A DNA stretch of 64,000 nt. Source: Rhizobium oryzihabitans (lineage in GTDB: Bacteria > Pseudomonadota > Alphaproteobacteria > Rhizobiales > Rhizobiaceae). The position numbers were made by a program, and so were the translations under genes. Where the stretch lies: NCBI RefSeq assembly GCF_010669145.1, contig NZ_CP048635.1, forward strand, positions 1,006,001 through 1,070,000. Reading direction: 5' to 3'. This document shows positions 37,635 to 47,215 of the stretch, piece after piece. Every line of letters starts with the position of its first letter. Positions within the stretch are counted from its first letter, which is position 1. A model generated the notes under the pieces. The model did no database searches and was not told where the DNA came from. It worked only from the letters and a program-made list of their open reading frames with translations.

Positions 37635-39365
37635 ATGAAAAAAGTGCTGATTGCCAATCGTGGCGAGATCGCGGTGCGGATCATCCGCGCATGCCGCGAT
37701 TACGGCCTGCAATCGGTTGCCGTTTATGCCGACCCCGATCAGGATGCTCTTTTCGTACGGCTGGCGGATGAGGCCTTTGCGCTGGAGGGCGTGCGCCCCG
37801 CCGAGACCTATCTCGATATCGCCAAGCTGATCGCGATTGCCAAACGCGCCGGTGCGGATGCCGTGCATCCCGGTTACGGTTTTTTGTCCGAACGCGCCGA
37901 ATTTGCGCGAGCCGTTATCGATGCCGGCCTTAGCTGGATCGGCCCAGACCCCCATGTCATCGAAGCATTGGGCGACAAGGTCGAAGCGCGGCGTATCGCC
38001 ACCGGTGTTGGCGCGCCGCTGGTCGCCGGCAGTGACGGCCCGGTCTCTACCGCTGCCGAAGTCACCGCCTTTGCCGAAAAACACGGCCTGCCCGTCGCCA
38101 TCAAGGCGGCGCATGGTGGCGGTGGACGTGGCCTGAAGGTTGCGTGGAGGATGGAAGAGATCGCCGATCTCTACGAATCCGCCGTTCGCGAGGCGACAGC
38201 CGCTTTCGGCCGTGGCGAGTGTTTTCTCGAACGGTTCCTCGACCGGCCCCGCCACATCGAAGCGCAGGTTCTGGCGGACAAGCATGGCAATGTGCTCGTG
38301 CTAGGCACCCGCGACTGCTCGCTGCAGCGCCGTAACCAGAAGCTGATCGAGGAGGCTCCGGCCCCGTTCCTGTCTGCCGAACAGCGGCAGAAAATTCACG
38401 ATGCCGCAAAGGCTATCTGTGCTGCGGCAGGTTATTCCGGTGCCGGCACCGTCGAATTCCTGCTCGGTGTCGATGGCACGATTTCCTTCCTGGAGGTTAA
38501 TACGCGCCTGCAGGTGGAACATCCCGTCACCGAAGAAACCACCGGCATCGATCTCGTTGTCGAGCAGTTCCGCATCGCCGAAGGCCACAAGCTGCGGGTT
38601 CTTGAAACGCCGGAACCGCGCGGCCACTCGATGGAATTCCGCATCAATGCCGAAGATCCCGGCCGGGGTTTCCTGCCCACACCCGGCTCGATCTCGGTCT
38701 TCGACGCGCCCTCCGGTCCCGGTATTCGCATGGATAGCGGCGTCGTCAGCGGCTCCAGCGTGCCCGGCGTGTTCGACTCGCTGATGGCGAAGCTCATCGT
38801 CACGGGTGCGGACCGCGATCAGGTTCTGCGCCGCGCCCGCCGTGCGCTTAAGGAATTCCGTATCGAAGGCATCGCCACGGTCCTGCCGTTCCATCGCGCC
38901 GCAATCGAGACGGAGGACTTCATCGGCACGGACGGATTCAAGGTTCACACCCGCTGGATCGAGACCGATTTCGGCGCCATGCCGGATGCGATGGAGCGCC
39001 CGGCACCGGTCGAGGACCCTTCCATCACAAGGACCTTTCTGGAAATCGACGGCAAGCGCGTCTCGGTCGGTCTGCCGAGCCTGCTGCTATCCGGTCTTGG
39101 CGCCGCCAGCGGCGGCAACGCTTCTGCGCCCGGCGCTGCGGTCAAAGAGAAGGAAGGCGAAATCACCGCCCCGGTTTCCGGCACCCTGCAATCCTTCAAG
39201 ATAAAGGATGGTGAAACCGTTTCCGAAGGCGATCTGCTGGCGGTCATGGAAGCCATGAAGATGGAGACGCAAATCGTCGCCACCACGGCCGGCAAGGTGC
39301 GCCTGATCGTCAAGGAAGGCGATTATCTGCAGGCTGGCGCAGCACTTCTGGAAATCACCGGCTAA
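37635..39365 (+). CDS. Biotin carboxylase fused to a biotin carrier domain
   Basis: The 576-residue protein has a complete biotin carboxylase (residues about 1-450; [52 protein letters not shown]) and a C-terminal biotinyl domain with the attachment site EAMKMET near residue 540. It uses ATP and bicarbonate to carboxylate its own biotin. No separate carboxyltransferase is encoded, but the preceding fused AHS1-AHS2 protein may fill that role. RBS GAGGAG precedes ATG 37635. Confidence 0.9.
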   Translation: MKKVLIANRGEIAVRIIRACRDYGLQSVAVYADPDQDALFVRLADEAFALEGVRPAETYLDIAKLIAIAKRAGADAVHPGYGFLSERAEFARAVIDAGLSWIGPDPHVIEALGDKVEARRIATGVGAPLVAGSDGPVSTAAEVTAFAEKHGLPVAIKAAHGGGGRGLKVAWRMEEIADLYESAVREATAAFGRGECFLERFLDRPRHIEAQVLADKHGNVLVLGTRDCSLQRRNQKLIEEAPAPFLSAEQRQKIHDAAKAICAAAGYSGAGTVEFLLGVDGTISFLEVNTRLQVEHPVTEETTGIDLVVEQFRIAEGHKLRVLETPEPRGHSMEFRINAEDPGRGFLPTPGSISVFDAPSGPGIRMDSGVVSGSSVPGVFDSLMAKLIVTGADRDQVLRRARRALKEFRIEGIATVLPFHRAAIETEDFIGTDGFKVHTRWIETDFGAMPDAMERPAPVEDPSITRTFLEIDGKRVSVGLPSLLLSGLGAASGGNASAPGAAVKEKEGEITAPVSGTLQSFKIKDGETVSEGDLLAVMEAMKMETQIVATTAGKVRLIVKEGDYLQAGAALLEITG

Positions 39366-39431
39366 CGCGAAGACAGCCGAACCGCCAACCAACTCAGGGA
39401 AGGCGGCACCCACAATCGATGCTCGGTCGGC

Positions 39432-39460
39432 ACCGGCGGCGGAACCCTTTCGCCGCCGGT
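39432..39460 (+). terminator. Hairpin at the end of the oxoproline operon
   Basis: ACCGGCGGCG (39432-39441) pairs with CGCCGCCGGT (39451-39460) around a nine-base loop. The following CCGTTTA is only weakly T-rich. Confidence 0.55.
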
Positions 39461-39499
39461 CCGTTTATGGCGCGACCTGCTAACCATCGTGAGGGAAAT

Positions 39500-40987
39500 A
39501 TGGCCGGACGCACCTTGCTTCAGTTCTTCCATTGGTATTATCCGGACGGAGGGAAATTATGGAGCGAGGTGGGCGAAAAAGCCGAAAGCCTTGCGAAAAT
39601 GGGAATCACCGATGTCTGGCTGCCGCCCGCTTACAAGGGCGCCGCCGGCGGTTATTCGGTGGGTTACGACACCTACGATCTCTTTGATCTCGGCGAGTTC
39701 GACCAGAAGGGAACCGTCGCCACCAAATATGGCGATCGCGCCGCCCTCGAGCAGGCAGGACGGACGCTGAAGGAAAACGGCATCCGCGTCATTCACGATG
39801 TCGTTCTCAATCACAAGATGGGTGCCGACGAAAAGGAAAAGGTGCGGGTCCGCCGCGTCAATCCCGAGGACCGCACCGAGATAGACGACGAGGATTTCCA
39901 GGCACTTGCCTATACCAAGTTCACCTTTCCCGGACGAAACGGCAAATATTCCAAATTCATCTGGGATCTGAAGTGCTTCAGCGGTGTCGACCACATCGAG
40001 GAACCGACGGAGGACGGCATTTTCCGCCTCGTCAACGAATATGGCGATGGCGAATGGAACGAGGAAGTCGATCAGGAAAACGGCAATTTCGATTACCTGA
40101 TGGGTGCGGACGTCGAATTCAGAAACAGGGCGGTCTATGAGGAACTCAAATATTGGGGCCGTTGGCTTGCCGAGCAGGTTCAGGTCGACGGGTTCCGTCT
40201 CGACGCCGCCAAACACATCCCGGCCTGGTTCTTCCGCGACTGGGTCGGCCATATGCGCGACACGGTCGATCCCGATCTTTTCGTCGTGGCGGAATATTGG
40301 CACCCCGACATAGAGGCGCTGAAAAGCTATCTTGATCTGGTCGACAAGCAGCTGATGCTTTTCGATGTCGCCCTTCACCACCGTTTCCACGACGCCTCCA
40401 AACAGGGCGGCGATTTCGACATGCGGACCATCTTCGAAGGGTCGCTGCTTTCGGCTGTTCCCGATCACGCCGTCACGCTGGTCGACAATCACGACACACA
40501 GCCGCTGCAATCGCTGGAAGCGCCGGTGGAGCCGTGGTTCAAGCCCCTGGCCTATGCGATCATTCTGCTGCGCGAAGAGGGTGTTCCCTGCGTCTTCTAT
40601 CCCGATCTGTTCGGCACGAGCTACACCGACACCGGCAATGACGGCAACGAACATCAGATCGACATGCCGGCGATCGAATGCCTGCCGAGGCTCGTCGAGG
40701 CACGCAGCCGCTTCGGCAACGGCGCCCAGACGGATATTCTCGACGATCCGAGCTGCATCGCCTTTATCCGCCACGGCACCGCCGATGAGCCGGGTTGCGT
40801 GGTGGTGATGTCGAATGGCGAGCCGGCGGAGAAGCAGATTGATCTGGGCCCCGAACATGCGGGAGCGGCATGGCGCGACTTTCTCGGCCACCGTGACGAG
40901 CGGATTACCCTTGATGAGAGCGGCAAGGGCGTGTTCCCCACCAATGGCGGCAGCGTCAGCGTCTGGGTTCCTGCAGGTCCCGAGTGA
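39500..40987 (+). CDS. Cytoplasmic alpha-amylase (GH13)
   Basis: The product of 495 residues is a GH13 alpha-amylase without a signal peptide, so it likely cleaves internal alpha-1,4-glucans. Conserved regions are [10 protein letters not shown] (region I), [10 protein letters not shown] with the nucleophile aspartate (II), VVAEYW with the acid glutamate (III) and LVDNHDTQP (IV). Length and the N-terminus [12 protein letters not shown] resemble AmyA/AmyS-type cytoplasmic enzymes. ATG 39500 follows GAGGGAA. It is read between the oxoproline operon and the convergent soxR. Confidence 0.92.
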   Translation: MAGRTLLQFFHWYYPDGGKLWSEVGEKAESLAKMGITDVWLPPAYKGAAGGYSVGYDTYDLFDLGEFDQKGTVATKYGDRAALEQAGRTLKENGIRVIHDVVLNHKMGADEKEKVRVRRVNPEDRTEIDDEDFQALAYTKFTFPGRNGKYSKFIWDLKCFSGVDHIEEPTEDGIFRLVNEYGDGEWNEEVDQENGNFDYLMGADVEFRNRAVYEELKYWGRWLAEQVQVDGFRLDAAKHIPAWFFRDWVGHMRDTVDPDLFVVAEYWHPDIEALKSYLDLVDKQLMLFDVALHHRFHDASKQGGDFDMRTIFEGSLLSAVPDHAVTLVDNHDTQPLQSLEAPVEPWFKPLAYAIILLREEGVPCVFYPDLFGTSYTDTGNDGNEHQIDMPAIECLPRLVEARSRFGNGAQTDILDDPSCIAFIRHGTADEPGCVVVMSNGEPAEKQIDLGPEHAGAAWRDFLGHRDERITLDESGKGVFPTNGGSVSVWVPAGPE

Positions 40988-41016
40988 AACACAACCGCTT
41001 CAACCAACGACACCGT

Positions 41017-41472
41017 TCATTCGGCGGATACGAGACGGCGCGGGCCAGCGCCGTCATCGGCCAGAACATCGTTCGGATTTCGTAAGGGACAGTCATCCAG
41101 TGAAAGGCAACCGCAACCGATGCAGCCGGTAAGCTGGTCGCGCAGCATAATCAGGCTGTTGATGCGAAGCTGTAGCATTTCCCGCCAGGACTGCGAAAAC
41201 CTGCGCCAGTCAGCGGCCGTCGCCACCCGATCCTGCGGCAAATCCGCCATCGCATCCCTGATGATCCCAAGCTGGATACCGGCCCGCTGGGCGATGCGGA
41301 TAATCGCGATGCGCCGCAGCACGGCGCGATGATAACGGCGCTGGTTGCCGCTGGTACGCCAGCCTTCTATCAATCCTTTCGCCTCATAAAAATGGACGGT
41401 GGAAACGGCGACGCCGCTGCGACGCGCAACCTCGCCAACCGTCAGGCTGTGTTTAAGTATGGTATTTTCCAT
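41017..41472 (-). CDS. soxR: Redox-sensitive transcriptional activator SoxR
   Basis: The product of 151 residues is a MerR-family regulator: winged helix at residues 7-75 ([20 protein letters not shown]), a dimerisation helix, and a C-terminal 2Fe-2S binding cluster [12 protein letters not shown] with four cysteines at the expected spacing. Oxidation of the cluster by redox-cycling compounds makes it twist and activate its target promoter. The ATG at 41472 was preferred over the longer open frame. A SoxR box sits in its own promoter. Confidence 0.95.
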   Translation of the reverse strand: MENTILKHSLTVGEVARRSGVAVSTVHFYEAKGLIEGWRTSGNQRRYHRAVLRRIAIIRIAQRAGIQLGIIRDAMADLPQDRVATAADWRRFSQSWREMLQLRINSLIMLRDQLTGCIGCGCLSLDDCPLRNPNDVLADDGAGPRRLVSAE

Positions 41473-41537
41473 GCCGGCTCCGGTTTTCTGAACGATCTCC
41501 GCTCTTGAAAAACGCGGAAATACATTAAAGAGCAGCC

Positions 41538-41568
41538 GGTATAATTCCTCAACCATAGTTGAGGTCAA
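41538..41568 (-). promoter_or_regulatory. SoxR-dependent promoter of soxR with 18-bp SoxR box
   Basis: On the minus strand -35 TTGACC (41568-41563) and -10 TATACC (41543-41538) are 19 bases apart, the over-long spacing of MerR-type promoters. CCTCAACCATAGTTGAGG (41547-41564) is a near-match to the SoxR box CCTCAAG-TTAA-CTTGAGG. It faces soxR, so soxR is autoregulated. Confidence 0.85.
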
Positions 41569-41582
41569 TAGGCCGGATGGCT

Positions 41583-41611
41583 AAAAAAAGAGGCGCCCGA
41601 TGGGCGCCTCT
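41583..41611 (-). terminator. Terminator after the TonB-dependent receptor gene
   Basis: AGAGGCGCCC/GGGCGCCTCT (41589-41611, loop GAT) is followed on the minus strand by a run of seven T. It separates the receptor gene from the soxR promoter. Confidence 0.92.
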
Positions 41612-41648
41612 GAAATCTTGGATATGGCCGGTATCAGAATTTTGCTTA

Positions 41649-43757
41649 TCAGAATTTTGCTGTCATGCTGATCCAGAAACGGCGGCCTTCCATGACCGTG
41701 TTGAAATCATCGGTGCCGACATCCTTGTCGAAGACATTGTAAACGGCAGCATTGAGATCGACATTTTCGGCGACAGCATATTTCGCGCCAATATCAAGCG
41801 TGGTGTAGGCCTCATATTTGCGCCCGGCCTTGCCGTTGATCGTCACCGGCGTACCATTCGTGCCGATGCGCGGGCCGGCATTGATTTCCGATCCGTGATA
41901 ATTCACCGAGGCCCAGGCTTCCAGCCCGTCTATCGGCGTTACCCAGTCACCCCGCAGATTGGCCATGTGCTCGGGCGTGCGCGCCAGCGGGAAACCTTCG
42001 TAGTCGCCAGTCTTCTGTTCGGAATGCGTGTAGGTATAGTTGCCGCGCAGCGTCAGCTCCGGCGTCGCATACCAGGTTGCCGTCAGTTCCACACCCTGAA
42101 TGACCGCATCATCGATATTGTAGTTATACCAGAGGCGATAATTGCGATCCTCGCTCCAGCGGGCCGGCGTTCCATCCGGATTGAGCACCAGCGCGTTGGA
42201 GATCTTGTCCTTGAAATCCGTGTAGAAATAGGTGGCGCCAAGAGCGACATCGCCATTATCCCAGAGCGCGGCCACTTCGTAGCTCGTGCTCTTTTCCGCT
42301 TCCAGACCGGGATCGCCGATGATCACGCCGCAGGTGCCGCTCGGTCCATAGGTGCAACCGCCACCGCCCGTCGTATAGGCATAACCCGGCGCGATCTGGC
42401 GGATTTCAGGCGCGCGGAAACCGGTGGAAATACCACCCTTGATCGTCAGCTCTTCCGTCGCGCTCCACACACCGTAAAGGCGCGGGCTGAAATGGTTGCC
42501 GTATTTTTCATGGTTATCGAGACGAAGACCGCCCGTCAGCGCGAAATTATCGACGATGCGCCATTCATCCTCGACAAAGAGCGCCCATTGCGTCGCCGAG
42601 AAGGTTTCATCAACACTGGTGCGCCGCCCCGGGTTCTGGTCCGTCAGCCGCGCCTCGAAATATTGACCGCCCGTGACCAGCGTGTGGTTGCCGAACAATT
42701 CGAAGGGCGTGGTGAACTTGCCATCAAGGACGGTGTTGCGAACCTCCGGTGAGCGCGGATTTTCCGTGACGCGTCCCGTGCGGGTATTTCTGGTGAAATT
42801 GGTGCGCTCGGCCCATTCCTGCTGGAAGGAGAATTCGGATGTGGTCGGTCCCCAGCGGCCGGTATGCGACAACGACCAATGGTCGCGCGTATTGGTATTG
42901 TAGGTGCCGTTGGCGTCGGTCGCCGCCAGCGTCTCGCCGGGCTCGGCGCTGCGACGCAGCCGCGTCTTGCCGCCTTCGAGATAAATGTCGTGGTCTTCGT
43001 TCGGCGTAAAGGTCAGACGGCCGTTGAAATCATATTCCTTGGCGCCGGTGGTGCCGCTCAGAATACGGTCTTCGCCGCGGTTGAAGCCCCTGCCCCAGAT
43101 CTGAAGGCCCAGCTGGTCCGTCAGGATCGGCCCGTTGGCATACCAGGACACCTGGCCGCTATTGCCGAATTTGGAATGCTGCTGAACCGTTCCCTCGGTG
43201 GTGACGGAACCGGACCAGACATCGCCGACCTTGCGGGTGATGATGTTGATGACGCCGCCCATGGCGTCGGAACCGTAAAGAGACGACATCGGGCCGCGCA
43301 CGACCTCGATACGCTCGATGGCCGAAACCGGCGGCACGAAGCTCTGTTCGAAGCCGGAATTACCATTCGTGCGGGCATCGCGGGTGCTCTGCCGTTTGCC
43401 GTCAACAAGCACCAGCGTGTAGGCGCCGGGCAATCCGCGAATGAAAATGTCCTTCTCATTGGCAATGCCGGTGACGGATACACCCTGAACTTCGCGCAAG
43501 GCGTCGGTCAGATCGCGATAGGATCCCTTTTCCAGATCCTCCCGCGTCACAACCGTGATGCTGGCGGGAGCGTCTTTCACATTCTGCTCGAAGCCTGATG
43601 CGGTGACCACGATCTGCTGCAGGACGGTGGTTCCCTCGGACGCCTGCTGTGCGAAAGCGGGCAATGCGGCGCTGAGCGCCGTTCCTGCCAGTGCCGCCGA
43701 AAGGCCAGCCTTTATTATCGTCGCGGCCATATCCCGGCCGCGGTACTTCAATTCCAT
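41649..43757 (-). CDS. TonB-dependent outer-membrane siderophore receptor (CirA/FepA type)
   Basis: The product of 702 residues has a signal peptide (cleavage after PAFA, about residue 37), a TonB-box-like QIVVTASG, a plug domain (YRDLTDALREVQGVSVTG; RIEVVRGPMSSLYGSDAMGG; GVINIITR) and a 22-strand barrel ending in the typical phenylalanine (SMTAKF). It belongs to the ferric-siderophore receptors of the CirA/FepA type, and imports with TonB-ExbBD. The ATG at 43757 follows GGGGGCG. An Irr-like box lies about 75-90 bases upstream of the start. Confidence 0.92.
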   Translation of the reverse strand: MELKYRGRDMAATIIKAGLSAALAGTALSAALPAFAQQASEGTTVLQQIVVTASGFEQNVKDAPASITVVTREDLEKGSYRDLTDALREVQGVSVTGIANEKDIFIRGLPGAYTLVLVDGKRQSTRDARTNGNSGFEQSFVPPVSAIERIEVVRGPMSSLYGSDAMGGVINIITRKVGDVWSGSVTTEGTVQQHSKFGNSGQVSWYANGPILTDQLGLQIWGRGFNRGEDRILSGTTGAKEYDFNGRLTFTPNEDHDIYLEGGKTRLRRSAEPGETLAATDANGTYNTNTRDHWSLSHTGRWGPTTSEFSFQQEWAERTNFTRNTRTGRVTENPRSPEVRNTVLDGKFTTPFELFGNHTLVTGGQYFEARLTDQNPGRRTSVDETFSATQWALFVEDEWRIVDNFALTGGLRLDNHEKYGNHFSPRLYGVWSATEELTIKGGISTGFRAPEIRQIAPGYAYTTGGGGCTYGPSGTCGVIIGDPGLEAEKSTSYEVAALWDNGDVALGATYFYTDFKDKISNALVLNPDGTPARWSEDRNYRLWYNYNIDDAVIQGVELTATWYATPELTLRGNYTYTHSEQKTGDYEGFPLARTPEHMANLRGDWVTPIDGLEAWASVNYHGSEINAGPRIGTNGTPVTINGKAGRKYEAYTTLDIGAKYAVAENVDLNAAVYNVFDKDVGTDDFNTVMEGRRFWISMTAKF

Positions 43758-43830
43758 GTTACGCCCCCGCATTTAACTTGAGAATTTAACCCCACTTATT
43801 TAGGAGGGAGTGCAGGCGCAACGCGTTTGT

Positions 43831-43847
43831 TTTCGAACAGTTCTAAA
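43831..43847. promoter_or_regulatory. ICE-like box (Irr binding site)
   Basis: TTTCGAACAGTTCTAAA differs by one base from the ICE consensus TTTAGAA-N3-TTCTAAA recognised by the rhizobial iron regulator Irr. It lies between the TonB-dependent receptor gene and the HTH-TrpD2 gene, and could control either or both. Confidence 0.6.
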
Positions 43848-43904
43848 TTCCAGAAATTGCAAAAAGGGCTCCGCCATTCGGCAGCGGGGTAAAAAAACAG
43901 CAAG

Positions 43905-45374
43905 ATGACAACCGGCAAGAGAAAAGAAGAACCAGCTTCCCCGGCAAAGCCCGACAGGCTTGGACAGCTGAAACTCCTTGTCGCGTTCGATGCGTTGTTG
44001 CGTGAAGGAAGTGTCAGCCGCGCAGCGGCAGGCATGGGACTACCGACATCATCGATGAGCCGGATATTACAGCAGCTGCGCGAGAAATACGGCGACCAGC
44101 TGTTCTTACGCACCGGCCAGGGTCTGCGGCCCACCCCCTTTGCCGAGACCATGCGGCTGCGCATTCGGTCGCTGGCGGCGGAGGCGGAAAACCTGATCGA
44201 TTATTCACAGGAAAAAGCGGCAGCCCCCGCCGCCGCCAATGTTAGCGGCTGGGAACGGCCGGTGCTGATGAAGGCGCCGCCTCTTTCGCTGCGCCCCAGC
44301 GTTCTCCTCGAAGGTCAGCCGACACCGGAAAATATAGCGGACCGCCTTGCCCGCATCGGCCACAATGCCGATCCGCAGCACAGGCTCGCCAAATATATCG
44401 CGACCTCGGCGATGGGCATCGGCAACAGCCGCCCGCTCAGCCAGCAAGAGGCGATGGACGCGCTCTCGATCATTCTCGAAGGCGATGCAGATCCCATACA
44501 GATCGGAGCGCTGCTTGCGACCATGCATTATCGCGGCGTGACCGCGGCAGAGCTTGCCGGTTTTATCGAAGCCATGTGGGGCCATATAAAAATAGACCAG
44601 CAAGCGCCCGCATCGGTCGATCTCGACTGGCCCGCCTATATGTCACCCAAACATCGCGATGCGCCCTGGTTCCTGCATTCCGCACGTCTTGTTTCCATGG
44701 CGGGATATAGCGTGCTGTTGCATGGGCATGTGGGCCAGGGAGAAAATGGCGGTAAGCTCGAACTCGCCGCTGAAGCCTGCGGGATACCGCTCTGCCACTC
44801 GATTTCTGAGGCGGCCAAGGCCACGGCTTCGCAAGGGATAGCCTATCTGCCGATCGGTGGACTGTCGTTACAGTTTCAGAGCCTGCTTGGCCTGCACGGC
44901 ATTCTGGAAATGCGCCTGCCGCTCAATACGGTCGTGCATCTTCTCAATCCGCTTCGCGCCAGAAGCACCATTATCGGCGTCGCCCGCCCCTCCTATCAGG
45001 AGCTTCATCGCGATACGGCGCGGCTGCTTTCGGTCGAGAGCCTGGCCATTCTCGGCAATACGCGGGATTTCGCGCAGTTTACACCCTTTCGCAGCACCCG
45101 CATCTTCGGTCTTTCCAAGGGCGAGGATGTGGAGTTCGTCATTCCCGCCCGCGAAACTCCACCGGCCGAAATGCCGACCATGTTCACCACCTTCGAATAT
45201 TGGCGCGCCGTCTGGACGGGGGCGGCGAGAGACGGGAGAGCGGAAACCATCATCGTCTCCACCGCTGCCATCGCCCTGATGCTGGTCAATGATATGATGC
45301 TACCTTTCGAAGAGGCCTATGCCCGCAGCCTGCGGCTATGGAACGACAGGGCACGCAATTTCGCCACTGCCTAG
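43905..45374 (+). CDS. LysR-type HTH fused to a TrpD2/YbiB-like phosphoribosyltransferase fold
   Basis: The 489-residue protein has a LysR-like winged helix at about residues 18-80 (LLVAFDALLREGSVSRAAAG, PTSSMSRILQQLREKYGDQL) and, after a linker, a glycosyl transferase family 3 N-domain (about 140-210) and catalytic-like domain (about 215-480) as in anthranilate phosphoribosyltransferase. Where TrpD has the GTGGD phosphate loop, this protein reads DLDWPAYMSPKHRDAPW, so the phosphoribosyl activity is probably lost. E. coli YbiB, of the same TrpD2 family, binds nucleic acid. It is divergent from the iron receptor and converges on ltrA with a 4-base overlap. Function unknown; a transcription regulator with an enzyme-derived sensor is my guess. 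Confidence 0.85.
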   Translation: MTTGKRKEEPASPAKPDRLGQLKLLVAFDALLREGSVSRAAAGMGLPTSSMSRILQQLREKYGDQLFLRTGQGLRPTPFAETMRLRIRSLAAEAENLIDYSQEKAAAPAAANVSGWERPVLMKAPPLSLRPSVLLEGQPTPENIADRLARIGHNADPQHRLAKYIATSAMGIGNSRPLSQQEAMDALSIILEGDADPIQIGALLATMHYRGVTAAELAGFIEAMWGHIKIDQQAPASVDLDWPAYMSPKHRDAPWFLHSARLVSMAGYSVLLHGHVGQGENGGKLELAAEACGIPLCHSISEAAKATASQGIAYLPIGGLSLQFQSLLGLHGILEMRLPLNTVVHLLNPLRARSTIIGVARPSYQELHRDTARLLSVESLAILGNTRDFAQFTPFRSTRIFGLSKGEDVEFVIPARETPPAEMPTMFTTFEYWRAVWTGAARDGRAETIIVSTAAIALMLVNDMMLPFEEAYARSLRLWNDRARNFATA

Positions 45375-46570
45375 GCGTTGGCGACTGATTTTTTCAGCGC
45401 CAGATATTCCCAGAGAGCAACGAGCAGCAAAATCCCGGTGCTTGCCAGCTGCAGCACAAAAAGCGGCACACCCGGCACCGGCAAAAGCAGGCAAAGTGCT
45501 GCTACGCCCGCAAAATGCGAGATGGGTCGCTGATAGGTGGCGGCAATCTTGACGCCGATATTACCGGCCAGAAACAGGATCGGACCGCCAAGAATGGCGA
45601 TGGACTCCCTCATCGTCGTCCCTTCATGGGCATGGGACAGGCTGAAATCCTCTCCCACTGCCGTCAGGATAATGCCGGCCACGATGGGCAGATGCCCGTA
45701 GTTGAAAAGATTCTGGGCAATCTTCGCTTTCTCGTCCGCATGTTCAGCCTTTCTGGAAGCCTCTTCCTGTCCGTGATGGAAATAGATCCACCACATTGTC
45801 ACCGTGCTGACGAAGGCCGAACAAAAGACGATAAATGTCAGGCCGGAGTTCATATATTCCGTGGCCGTGCGGCCCGTGGTGAGGATCGTTTCCCCGAGAC
45901 AGATGATGACGAAAAGCGCACAGCGCTCCGCAAGGTGCTCGCCGGAGAGATGCAGCTTGTCCGCATCGCTTGCTTTTAATCCCGGCACGACATAACGGCA
46001 GGCGGGTCCGGCATATTCGATCGCCAGCGCGATACCCCACAGCAGGATGCGATCCGTCAGATCGGCGAGCCCGCCAGCGAGCCAGAACAGGCTGGATATG
46101 ACGAGCCAGATCGTCACCCGCACAAAAACCAGAAAAGACTGCCGGTCTTCTCCCTTGAAAGCATAAAGCGCAAACAGGCTTCGGCCCACCTGCATGGCGC
46201 TATAGATCAGGGCGAACACGAAACCCTGTTCCGCAAAGGCCTCCGGCAGCGCGATGGCCAAAAGCACCCCGCCGAACATCAGAACGAAGAGCAGAAGCCG
46301 GACCGGCTCCTTTTCCGTATTCAGCAGGTTGGTGATCCATGTGGTGTGTATCCACAGCCACCAAAGCGACAATATCAGAATGCCCGCCTCAAGTGCGGCC
46401 GTCGGTCCGAAGTCCTTGGCAAGCGCGTGGGAAAGCTGGATGAGCGCGAAAACAAAGACCAGATCGAAGAACAGTTCAGGAAAGGTCGCCTTTTCGGCCT
46501 CCTGCCCTTCCTTTTTGATCCAGCTTCGCGCCTCCGGTTTCGGCCCGGACGTTTCGCTCTCGGTTCCCAT
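45371..46570 (-). CDS. Low-temperature requirement protein A (LtrA) family membrane protein
   Basis: The product of 399 residues has about ten or eleven membrane segments and matches the LtrA family (TFPELFFDLVFVFALIQLSH near the N-terminus; LSGEHLAERCALFVIICLGE with a conserved glutamate). LtrA was named in Listeria for growth at low temperature; its biochemical role is unsettled. ATG 46570 is a better start than 46588. Its stop overlaps the end of the convergent HTH-TrpD2 gene by four bases. Confidence 0.85.
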   Translation of the reverse strand: MGTESETSGPKPEARSWIKKEGQEAEKATFPELFFDLVFVFALIQLSHALAKDFGPTAALEAGILILSLWWLWIHTTWITNLLNTEKEPVRLLLFVLMFGGVLLAIALPEAFAEQGFVFALIYSAMQVGRSLFALYAFKGEDRQSFLVFVRVTIWLVISSLFWLAGGLADLTDRILLWGIALAIEYAGPACRYVVPGLKASDADKLHLSGEHLAERCALFVIICLGETILTTGRTATEYMNSGLTFIVFCSAFVSTVTMWWIYFHHGQEEASRKAEHADEKAKIAQNLFNYGHLPIVAGIILTAVGEDFSLSHAHEGTTMRESIAILGGPILFLAGNIGVKIAATYQRPISHFAGVAALCLLLPVPGVPLFVLQLASTGILLLVALWEYLALKKSVANA

Positions 46571-46609
46571 TCTGCCCCTGTTCGTCAAATAGGCGTTATT
46601 GCGATTGCT

Positions 46610-46894
46610 TCATCGCTGCGACAGACGGTCTTCTTCAGCCGAAGTATCAATGGTTGAGGCTCGGCCCGGAAACTGCAGCGCCCGTGCATTGTCGGGATAA
46701 AAACGCGGGCCCACCAGACGCACTTTCTTGCCGGAGACATCGGTAATGTAGTCGGATGCGGTCTCTAAAGGCGAGACTGCGGCGCTCCGGGTCTCTACGG
46801 CTTCTAGGGTGCTTACCTCCAGAGGCTGAGCGAATATCGGGTAGCTCGGCGCGGAGATGAGAATTGCCGCGAGAAGGAGGGGCTTGGGAAACAT
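46610..46894 (-). CDS. Small secreted protein of unknown function
   Basis: The 94-residue product has a clear signal peptide (FPKPLLLAAILISAPSYPIF, cleavage near residue 22). The mature part, about 70 residues, contains FYPDNARALQFPGR and many acidic and serine residues, with no cysteine. I recognise no family. ATG 46894 has AGGATATT upstream. It is read in the same direction as ltrA, 39 bases before its start, so it could share a transcript. Confidence 0.6.
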   Translation of the reverse strand: MFPKPLLLAAILISAPSYPIFAQPLEVSTLEAVETRSAAVSPLETASDYITDVSGKKVRLVGPRFYPDNARALQFPGRASTIDTSAEEDRLSQR

Positions 46895-46960
46895 CGGAAT
46901 ATCCTGACACAATTGACTGCGCCATAAACAGCCCCCGTCCGGTTTGGTTCCCGCCGTCTT

Positions 46961-47215
46961 TCAGCTATCCTCGTCCAGATAGGTGCGATATTGCACATAG
47001 TCCGCGCTTGTCTGTCCATCGACGATTTCCGGCGGCCGACCCTTACCTCCGGTCAAGTAACCGGCGTCTTCAAGTCCCGCCTTCAAAAGCTTTTCAACGG
47101 CCATGTGCCGGGGCAAGGCAATGTCCGCCATGTAAAGAGCGACGGCCAGCTCCATATCGTCCGAGAAAACCATAACGCCAGTGATCCGTTGAAGTGATGA
47201 AATAGAACGTGGCAT
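46961..47215 (-). CDS. Hypothetical protein of 84 residues
   Basis: A small open frame encodes a soluble, slightly acidic protein starting PRSISSLQRITGVMVFSDDM and ending in an acidic tail. Codon usage is like its neighbours. The ribosome-binding site is weak, and I recognise no family. It stands alone upstream of the small secreted protein. Confidence 0.45.
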   Translation of the reverse strand: MPRSISSLQRITGVMVFSDDMELAVALYMADIALPRHMAVEKLLKAGLEDAGYLTGGKGRPPEIVDGQTSADYVQYRTYLDEDS

